A DNA stretch of 64,000 nucleotides, from contig NZ_ARQF01000019.1 in NCBI RefSeq assembly GCF_000384815.1, positions 372,001 to 436,000 of the forward strand, given 5' to 3'. Below are positions 58,591-64,000 of this stretch, piece after piece. Source of the DNA: Halodesulfovibrio aestuarii DSM 17919 = ATCC 29578 (GTDB taxonomy: Bacteria > Desulfobacterota > Desulfovibrionia > Desulfovibrionales > Desulfovibrionaceae). Both the position numbers and the translations under genes were made by a program. Under the pieces are notes generated by a model. The model made no database searches. It was not told the origin of the DNA and saw only the letters and a program-made list of their open reading frames with translations. Positions within the stretch are counted from its first letter, which is position 1. Each line of letters opens with the position of its first letter.

Positions 58591-58622
58591 CCGGAGCAGA
58601 AACGTGCCGGTTTCTGCTCCGG
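58591..58622 (+). promoter_or_regulatory. Perfect 13-bp stem-loop after ackA
   Basis: CCGGAGCAGAAAC at 58591-58603 is fully complementary to GTTTCTGCTCCGG at 58610-58622 with a six-base loop. TATTTGCCATTTT follows, a poor T run, so mRNA stabilisation or weak termination is more likely than full stop. Confidence 0.65.
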
Positions 58623-58680
58623 TATTTGCCATTTTACCGAAAGAGGTATATCCCGAAGCATCTTCTTTGGGAGGGAATAC

Positions 58681-59754
58681 ATGATCGGAATTTACATAGG
58701 CTCTACAGACGCATTTGCGGGAAAAAATATTGTATTGATGGCTTTAGGGCTTGAGATGCAACGACGTGGCATGCGTGTTGGTTACATGAAGCCTGTGGGT
58801 TCTATTCCCAAACGAGTTGACGATGTCTTCGGGGATGAAGACGCCTTAGTCATCCAGGAACTTCTCGGTCTCGAGATTTCTCCAGATATACTTACGCCGG
58901 TAATTATTCCAGACAACCTGAGAGCCACTACCCTCTCAGATGAAACAGACGCTCTGGCCGCCATCCAGAGTGCCTACAACACCATTTCTAAAGACAAAGA
59001 CGTTATGCTTGTCGGCGGTTGTGGCTCCATCCAGTATACCGGCACCCACAGGGGTGTGGATGGCATTACACTGTCGAAACAGCTTGGATTGAAAACATTA
59101 CTCGTTGATCGCTATCACCGAAACAGGCTTAACTACGATGCTGTTCTCAATATAAAGAAAACACTCGGCGACGACATGCTCGGAGTGCTTTTTAACGATG
59201 TTCCTGAAGATTTTTCACGCGATACTGAAGACATTCTGATTCCTTTCTTAAATAGAAACGATGTTAATGTGTTTGGTACTGTTCCTCGCGACCCTATGCT
59301 TAACGCCATTAAAGCATCAGAGCTCGCCTGGCGGCTCAAAGGGAAAATTATCTCAGGAAATTCTCAATCCCAGCGAATAATTCAGAACTTCCTGATTGGT
59401 ACAATGCAGGTGGAAAACTTCATGACATATTTCCGCCAGTCATCCAATCTTGCCACCATTGTTGGTGGTGACAGAACAGACTTACAGCTTATCGCTATGG
59501 AAGGTGGCTGTCCTTGTCTTATTGTGACAGGCAACATTACTCCTAACGAAATTGTACGTACCCGCTCCGAACAACTTGGTGTACCTGTGATTCAGGTTTC
59601 AGAAGATACCTATACTGTTGCAAAATGTATGGAACTTATTCTGAACAGCCAAAAACTTCGTGAACTGGTAAAAATTAAACGCGGCGCTGAACTTGTTGAT
59701 AACGCGTTCAATTACAATTTGTTGTGTCAAAAACTGTCACTGAACTCTGAATAG
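58681..59754 (+). CDS. BioD-like/DRTGG domain protein of the lactate locus
   Basis: 357-residue protein with a P-loop BioD-like N-terminal part (GIYIGSTDAFAGKNIVLMALGLEM, about residues 1-210) and a DRTGG domain (about 215-330; NLATIVGGDRTDLQLIAMEGGCPCLIVTG). It therefore equals the regulatory half of Pta without the catalytic half. The P-loop reads STDAFAGKN, close to a Walker A. GGGAGGG stands before the ATG. The position in the lactate unit is shared with D. vulgaris. It may sense a nucleotide or acetyl phosphate and adjust Pta or AckA activity (inference); no enzymatic role is shown. Confidence 0.8.
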   Translation: MIGIYIGSTDAFAGKNIVLMALGLEMQRRGMRVGYMKPVGSIPKRVDDVFGDEDALVIQELLGLEISPDILTPVIIPDNLRATTLSDETDALAAIQSAYNTISKDKDVMLVGGCGSIQYTGTHRGVDGITLSKQLGLKTLLVDRYHRNRLNYDAVLNIKKTLGDDMLGVLFNDVPEDFSRDTEDILIPFLNRNDVNVFGTVPRDPMLNAIKASELAWRLKGKIISGNSQSQRIIQNFLIGTMQVENFMTYFRQSSNLATIVGGDRTDLQLIAMEGGCPCLIVTGNITPNEIVRTRSEQLGVPVIQVSEDTYTVAKCMELILNSQKLRELVKIKRGAELVDNAFNYNLLCQKLSLNSE

Positions 59755-60075
59755 CATTACGCCCAGCCCGACCGAATTAGTTGCCACAAAGCAAGTACGG
59801 ATTGCATTACTGCATATGCATTACTTTTCTGCTGTCATTCTAGATCCCGGCAGAAAAGTTGAGTGTCCCGTACGAGCAAAGCCTACTAGTTGCCGCTTTG
59901 CTGAATTTGTCCGGAAGACCGAATTCTGTACGACATTCATCCGATGAGGAGATTCTACAACCTTTACGGTTGCTGTTCTGCATACACCAAAACCGCCTGA
60001 CTCGTTTCAGGATGCAGCGGTGAAGGGTATGTTCAGCGGTATTCCTATGGAATGCCATAGTCTCAGGAGTGTCAC
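59755..60075 (+). other. Gap between the DRTGG gene and lutC with stem-loops
   Basis: 321 bases without a gene. ACTTTTCTGC at 59823-59832 pairs with GCAGAAAAGT at 59850-59859. A smaller hairpin GGTATTCC/GGAATGCC lies at about 60038-60055, just before the CAGGAG ribosome binding site. No T-run terminator or clear promoter was seen. Confidence 0.5.
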
Positions 60076-60672
60076 ATGAGCGACATGAAAGAGCTTTTTT
60101 GCGAAAAAGCAAAACTGGTAGCAGCTAAAGTTACCAGCATTAAGTCCATGGATGAAGCGTTTGCATACGCTGCAAACTACGTTGCAGAAAAAAATCCATG
60201 CGAACTTCTTATTCCTTCCAGCCCAGACGCAGCACAGCCAGAATTTGCTGAAGAAAAAATTATGGCTGCCCCAGAACTTTCCGATGATCAGTACGCAGCT
60301 CTCGCAAAAGCTTGTGAAGCTAAAGGCGTAAAGCTTATCAAATCCGGTATGCGCAACTACATGGCTGGCATCGACGCCGGATTCACCATTGCTGACGCAG
60401 GATTCATTGAAACTGGCTCTATCGTTCAGCAGTCCAACGGAGAAGAACTGCGCCTCGCAACCATGGTTTCCGAAGTACATATCGCTGTGCTTCCGGCTTC
60501 CAAAATATTCGAGGACTCCATCGCAGCAGAACAGCTTCTGCTCGAACTGATGAGTGGCGTTGCCTACACCGCTGTTATCACCGGCCCAAGCCGTACCGCT
60601 GACATCGAACGCACACTTGCTATCGGTGCACACGGCCCACTCGAACTCCACATTCTTCTCCTGGAGGACTAA
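60076..60672 (+). CDS. lutC: LutC-like LUD domain protein
   Basis: 198-residue LUD-domain protein of the LutC/YkgG family, a subunit of the Fe-S, flavin-free L-lactate dehydrogenase. The fold core shows FTIADAGFIETGSIVQQS and LRLATMVSEVHIAVLPASKIFED, then the signature AVITGPSRTADIERTLAIGAHGP. CAGGAG is 8 bases before the ATG. It is followed 2 bases after its stop by the LutB/LutA-like gene, so both are translated together and probably act as a complex that oxidises L-lactate to pyruvate. Confidence 0.9.
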   Translation: MSDMKELFCEKAKLVAAKVTSIKSMDEAFAYAANYVAEKNPCELLIPSSPDAAQPEFAEEKIMAAPELSDDQYAALAKACEAKGVKLIKSGMRNYMAGIDAGFTIADAGFIETGSIVQQSNGEELRLATMVSEVHIAVLPASKIFEDSIAAEQLLLELMSGVAYTAVITGPSRTADIERTLAIGAHGPLELHILLLED

Positions 60673-60674
60673 TC

Positions 60675-62819
60675 ATGCATAATGCTGAAAATCTTAAAGA
60701 ATATCGTGAAGACATGCAGGAAGCTCTTGATAACGAGTTTCTGCGTAAAGCCATGGACGCTTTTGCTGTTGGGTACCGTGAAAACCGTGCAAAAGCTTTT
60801 GCCGGCATCGACGAAAGAGCACTCATCGGTAAAATTGCTGACTGTAAAGACTATGCTGTAAAAAACCATGCAGCACTGTTAAAACAGTTCACAGAAGAAG
60901 CTGAAAAACGCGGCGTTCATGTTCACCTTGCAAAAGACGCTGAAGAAGCTAACAGCATCATCGCTAAAATTGCAAAAGACAACAACGTTAAGAAGATCAT
61001 CAAATCTAAGTCCATGACTTCTGAAGAAACTCTTCTTAACCACTACCTCGAAGACGAAAACTTCAATGTTGTAGAAACTGACCTTGGTGAATGGATCATT
61101 CAGATGCGCCATGAGGGCCCTTCCCATATGGTTATGCCTGCAATTCACCTTTCCCGTTACCAGGTTCAGGATCTCTTCTCCAAACGCACTGGCCAGAAAC
61201 TTGATTCTGACCCTGTAAAACTTACTAAAGTTGCTCGTCGTGAACTGCGCCGTGACTTTGCTGATGCAGACATGGGTGTTTCCGGTGCTAACTTCTGTGT
61301 TGCTGAAAACGGTCACATTGGTATCGCAACAAACGAAGGTAACGCTCGTCTTACCACCACAGCTCCACGCATCCACGTAGCAATTGCAGGTATCGACAAG
61401 CTCGTACCTAAGCTGACTGACGCTCTGACTGCCCTTAAGGCACTCCCGCGTAACGCTACCGGTCAGGCTCTGACCTCCTACGTAACTTGGATCGGCGGTG
61501 CAAACGAATGTGCTATTGGCGAAGATGCCAAAAAAGAAATGCACATCGTTTTCCTTGATAACGGTCGTTCTAAAATTGCAGAAGATGAAATGTTCTCTCA
61601 GATTTTCCGCTGCGTACGCTGTGGTGCCTGTGCGAACGTTTGTCCTGTTTACCGTCTCGTTGGCGGCCACAAAATGGGTCACATTTACATCGGCGCTATC
61701 GGCCTCATTCTCACCTACTTCTTCCACGGTGAAGAAAAAGCGAAAAACCTCGTTCATAACTGTATCAACTGTGGTGCATGTAAGAGCGTGTGTGCTGGCG
61801 GTATTGATCTTCCAGGTCTTATTAAAGAACTCCGTGCCCGCATCAATCAGGACAACGGTATGCCTATTGAGACCAACCTTCTCGGTAAGGTTCTCAAAAA
61901 CCGCAAACTGTTCCACTCCCTGCTCCGCTTCGGTAAATGGGCACAGGCTCCAATGAAACAGGGTCCATTCCTGCGTCACCTTCCGCTTATGTTCATGAAA
62001 GATCAGGGCTTCCGTTCTTTCCCGACCATTGCTGATAAGCCGTTCCGCGATCGCTTCAAAGCAATTAAGCCAATGGTACACAATCCGGACCACCGCGTTG
62101 CTCTTTTCTCAGGCTGTGTTCAGGACTTTGTATACCCAGAGCAGATGGAAGCTGCAGTAAAAGTTATTGCTCGTCATAACGTTGCTATCGACTTCCCAAT
62201 GGATCAGAGCTGTTGTGGTCTCCCTGTTCAGATGATGGGTGAAAAACAGGCTACCATCGACGTTGCTAAACAGAACGTTGATGCATTTGAAGGCGCTAAC
62301 TGCGATTACATCGTCACCCTTTGTGCTTCTTGTGCTTCCCATTTGAAAGAAGGCTACGGAGAACTCCTTGCAGACGAACCGGGCTACAAAGAAAAAGTAA
62401 AACGTTTCTCTGCTAAGATCATCGACTTCTCATCTTACGTTCATGACGTATTGGGTGTTACAACTGACGACTTCAACAAGTCTGATGAAAAAGTTGCATA
62501 CCACTCATCTTGTCACCTCTGTCGTGAACTCAAAGTTGTTGAACAGCCTCGTAACCTTATCGAAATGGCTGGCGATTACGCTCCTTCTGCGGAAGAAGAT
62601 GTATGTTGTGGCTTTGGCGGAACTTTCACCGTTAAATTCCCGGAACTGTCTTCTACCCTTCTGGACAAAAAACTTACCAACATTGAAGCAACTAACGCTA
62701 AACGCCTTGTTGCAGACTGCCCGGGCTGTATCCTGCACCTGCGCGGCGGCTCCAATGTTCGTAAAAACGACATGAAAGTCACCCACATTGCTGAGCTTCT
62801 CGCAGAGAATCTCAAGTAA
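60675..62819 (+). CDS. LutB-LutA fusion, Fe-S subunit of L-lactate dehydrogenase
   Basis: 714-residue protein. Residues about 1-300 are a LUD domain as in LutB (KIIKSKSMTSEETLLN, GVSGANFCVAENGHIGIATNEGNARL). Two 4Fe-4S motifs follow, CVRCGACANVCPVYR (about residue 313) and CINCGACKSVC. The last 280 residues carry two CCG domains as in LutA, with FSGCVQDFVYPEQ, SCCGLPVQMMG, YHSSCHLCRELKVVEQP and CCGFGGTFTVKFPELS. In Bacillus LutA and LutB are separate proteins; here they are one chain. It follows lutC by 2 bases and ends at a strong terminator, closing the lactate unit. Confidence 0.9.
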   Translation: MHNAENLKEYREDMQEALDNEFLRKAMDAFAVGYRENRAKAFAGIDERALIGKIADCKDYAVKNHAALLKQFTEEAEKRGVHVHLAKDAEEANSIIAKIAKDNNVKKIIKSKSMTSEETLLNHYLEDENFNVVETDLGEWIIQMRHEGPSHMVMPAIHLSRYQVQDLFSKRTGQKLDSDPVKLTKVARRELRRDFADADMGVSGANFCVAENGHIGIATNEGNARLTTTAPRIHVAIAGIDKLVPKLTDALTALKALPRNATGQALTSYVTWIGGANECAIGEDAKKEMHIVFLDNGRSKIAEDEMFSQIFRCVRCGACANVCPVYRLVGGHKMGHIYIGAIGLILTYFFHGEEKAKNLVHNCINCGACKSVCAGGIDLPGLIKELRARINQDNGMPIETNLLGKVLKNRKLFHSLLRFGKWAQAPMKQGPFLRHLPLMFMKDQGFRSFPTIADKPFRDRFKAIKPMVHNPDHRVALFSGCVQDFVYPEQMEAAVKVIARHNVAIDFPMDQSCCGLPVQMMGEKQATIDVAKQNVDAFEGANCDYIVTLCASCASHLKEGYGELLADEPGYKEKVKRFSAKIIDFSSYVHDVLGVTTDDFNKSDEKVAYHSSCHLCRELKVVEQPRNLIEMAGDYAPSAEEDVCCGFGGTFTVKFPELSSTLLDKKLTNIEATNAKRLVADCPGCILHLRGGSNVRKNDMKVTHIAELLAENLK

Positions 62820-62840
62820 TACTGACCTTCGCATTGAATC

Positions 62841-62873
62841 AAAAAGGGGCGCATCTGCGCCCCTTTTTTTTTA
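62841..62873 (+). terminator. Terminator at the end of the lactate locus
   Basis: AAAAGGGGCGCA faces TGCGCCCCTTTT with a two-base loop, followed by TTTTTTATT. A strong intrinsic terminator. Confidence 0.95.
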
Positions 62874-63181
62874 TTCAGTTACATTTCGCTGTAGTACCCG
62901 TAGCACAGAATAAACTTATTTATACTCGCAGAAATAAATATTCCCTATGGTATTTCAAATGTTGCTATTGCTATGACGCAATATTGAACCATTTGCCAAG
63001 AACCAATGAATAAGAACGTATTCTTACTTATACTAACTGTAACAAACAACTAAAAACTAAAACAAACTACAATAACTCTGTCTTTTATTTATTTTTTTTA
63101 ATAGAGTTATTAACTTTACATCGCTCTTGCCGATAAGCCTATTACGACAACACTGGATAGATTTTCACTCAAGGGGACAAC
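62874..63181 (+). other. AT-rich control region of the chemotaxis receptor gene
   Basis: About 310 bases without a gene. It holds a palindrome TAAGAA-CGTA-TTCTTA at 63011-63026 and an inverted repeat AATAACTCT (63071-63079) / AGAGTTATT (63103-63111). The latter's right arm touches the -35 element of the sigma-28 promoter. Confidence 0.6.
63110..63136 (+). promoter_or_regulatory. Sigma-28 (FliA) promoter of the chemotaxis receptor gene
   Basis: TTAACTTT, 11 bases, then a perfect GCCGATAA. The consensus is TAAAGTTT-N11-GCCGATAA. Expected start of transcription is near 63142, about 40 bases before the ATG. Confidence 0.8.
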
Positions 63182-64000
63182 ATGTTTAGGAAAATAACTA
63201 TTAGAGCCCGTGTATTTCTACTTTTAGCAGTTTTCTTACTGTTCATCTTAGGGATACTTCTTTTCAATGCACGCTCAACAATGCAGTCAAACGACGATGC
63301 AGTTCTTCATTTACAGAAAATTATGCTGAATGGAGAAAAAGACACACTCAAAGTCGCAACCCACTCCTTAGCACTCGCCATCAGCTCTCATCTCAACGGA
63401 ATCAGCGACAAAGAGACACAGCACCGAATTATTCAAGACTCAGTAGAAACAGCTCGATTTAAAAAAGATAACTCCGGCTACTTCTTTGTATACGAAGGCA
63501 CTACCAACGTTGCACTACCAACGAAAAAAAGCCTTATCGGCAAAGACTTAGGCCAGGTAAAAGATAAAAATGGTGTGTACTACGTTCGGGAATTAAAAAA
63601 TGCTGCAGCTTCCGGTGGTGCATTTGTCCAATACGTTTTCAACAAGCCGGGACAAGGTGATCAACCGAAACTTGCCTACGCAGAAGCGATTCCTGGAACT
63701 CAATATTGGGTAGGAACAGGCGTTTACATTGATAATATTGAGAAAGACGGACAAATACTTCGAGCAGAACTGGATGACAGTATGAAGCATAACATGCTCA
63801 TCCAGCTTTCCTTCATAGGTTGTATCCTTCTTTTCGGACTGGCACCATTCTGTCTTTTCCTTGTTCGTTCTATCGTTACGCCCGTTCAGGACGCAAACGA
63901 GGTTGCCCAGCAGATCGCTAATGGAAATCTTAATGTCACCATTAGGACAGAAGGGAACGATGAAGTTTCAGCCCTTCAAGCATCCCTTACGGTCATGGCA
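63182..64000 (+). CDS. Methyl-accepting chemotaxis protein, N-terminal part (cut by window end)
   Basis: 273 codons are visible and the frame runs off the right edge. An N-terminal membrane segment (RVFLLLAVFLLFILGILLF) is followed by a periplasmic single-Cache domain (about residues 45-200, with FKKDNSGYFFVYEGTTNVALP and AIPGTQYWVGTGVYIDNIEKD). A second membrane segment (IQLSFIGCILLFGLAPFCLFLV) leads into a HAMP domain (SIVTPVQDANEVAQQIANGNLNV). This is the standard front half of a chemotaxis receptor; the signalling domain is outside the window. AAGGGGA precedes the ATG. A sigma-28 promoter places it in the motility regulon. Its position beside the lactate genes hints at an organic acid ligand, but this is only a guess. 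Confidence 0.88.
   Translation, partial: MFRKITIRARVFLLLAVFLLFILGILLFNARSTMQSNDDAVLHLQKIMLNGEKDTLKVATHSLALAISSHLNGISDKETQHRIIQDSVETARFKKDNSGYFFVYEGTTNVALPTKKSLIGKDLGQVKDKNGVYYVRELKNAAASGGAFVQYVFNKPGQGDQPKLAYAEAIPGTQYWVGTGVYIDNIEKDGQILRAELDDSMKHNMLIQLSFIGCILLFGLAPFCLFLVRSIVTPVQDANEVAQQIANGNLNVTIRTEGNDEVSALQASLTVMA

Overview
The window reads as a chromosomal segment of a sulfate-reducing bacterium of the Desulfovibrionaceae. Base composition is moderate, clearly lower than in the GC-rich Desulfovibrio vulgaris, so a Halodesulfovibrio-like or marine Desulfovibrio is my best guess (inference; no 16S gene is present). The main evidence is the complete lactate-to-acetate oxidation locus at 41.2-62.8 kb. 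It has the gene order known from D. vulgaris: two-component regulator, pyruvate:ferredoxin oxidoreductase, lactate permease, FAD-linked D-lactate dehydrogenase, Fe-S partner, phosphate acetyltransferase, acetate kinase, DRTGG protein and LutC/LutB-type L-lactate dehydrogenase parts. Anaerobic ribonucleotide reductase and PFOR also fit a strict anaerobe.

Layout. 0-7.3 kb: the 3' end of polA, an rRNA methyltransferase, a class V aminotransferase / DUF1844 / argC cluster, an aromatic amino acid permease and rdgB. 7.5-18.6 kb: a PAS histidine kinase with an unusual N-terminal domain, divergent from rimO; rpsA-sppA; malQ with a PFK-2/FBPase-2-like bifunctional protein; mutL. 18.9-23.2 kb: an orphan DUF190 protein and a leftward four-gene operon (metallophosphoesterase, Ser/Thr kinase with a C-terminal DUF1566 domain, YkgJ-type cysteine protein, hldD). 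23.6-29.1 kb: gnd, zwf and a DinG-type helicase. 29.5-32 kb: a cobalamin riboswitch and nrdD. 32-37.7 kb: UPF0210 with an ACT protein, an Asp/Glu racemase homologue, a Cu/Zn efflux-type permease and a lysozyme-like protein with a strong sigma-54 promoter. 38-41 kb: topA, a structured G-rich palindrome and a YbjQ-like protein. 41.2-62.8 kb: the lactate locus. 63.2 kb to the end: a chemotaxis receptor cut by the window edge, with a sigma-28 promoter.

How the lactate genes work together: lactate enters through the permease. The D isomer is oxidised by the GlcD-like flavoprotein and its Fe-S partner, the L isomer by the LutC/LutBA-like proteins. PFOR turns pyruvate into acetyl-CoA plus reduced ferredoxin, and Pta and AckA yield acetate and ATP. 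The hybrid kinase and the sigma-54 response regulator just upstream are likely to control the locus. I found two matching GTCT-N8-AGAC palindromes and a -24/-12-like element in front of the PFOR gene. Several gaps inside the locus carry perfect or near-perfect stem-loops, suggesting that transcript segments are set to different levels.

No CRISPR array, transposase, prophage, tRNA or rRNA gene was found. Most genes are ordinary. The less usual items are the bacterial PFK-2/FBPase-2 homologue, the kinase/phosphoesterase operon, the sigma-54-driven lysozyme-like protein, the B12 riboswitch on a class III reductase without nrdG, a racemase homologue lacking one catalytic residue, and the G6-AA-G10 palindrome behind topA. 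All reading is by eye; no searches or folding programs were run.
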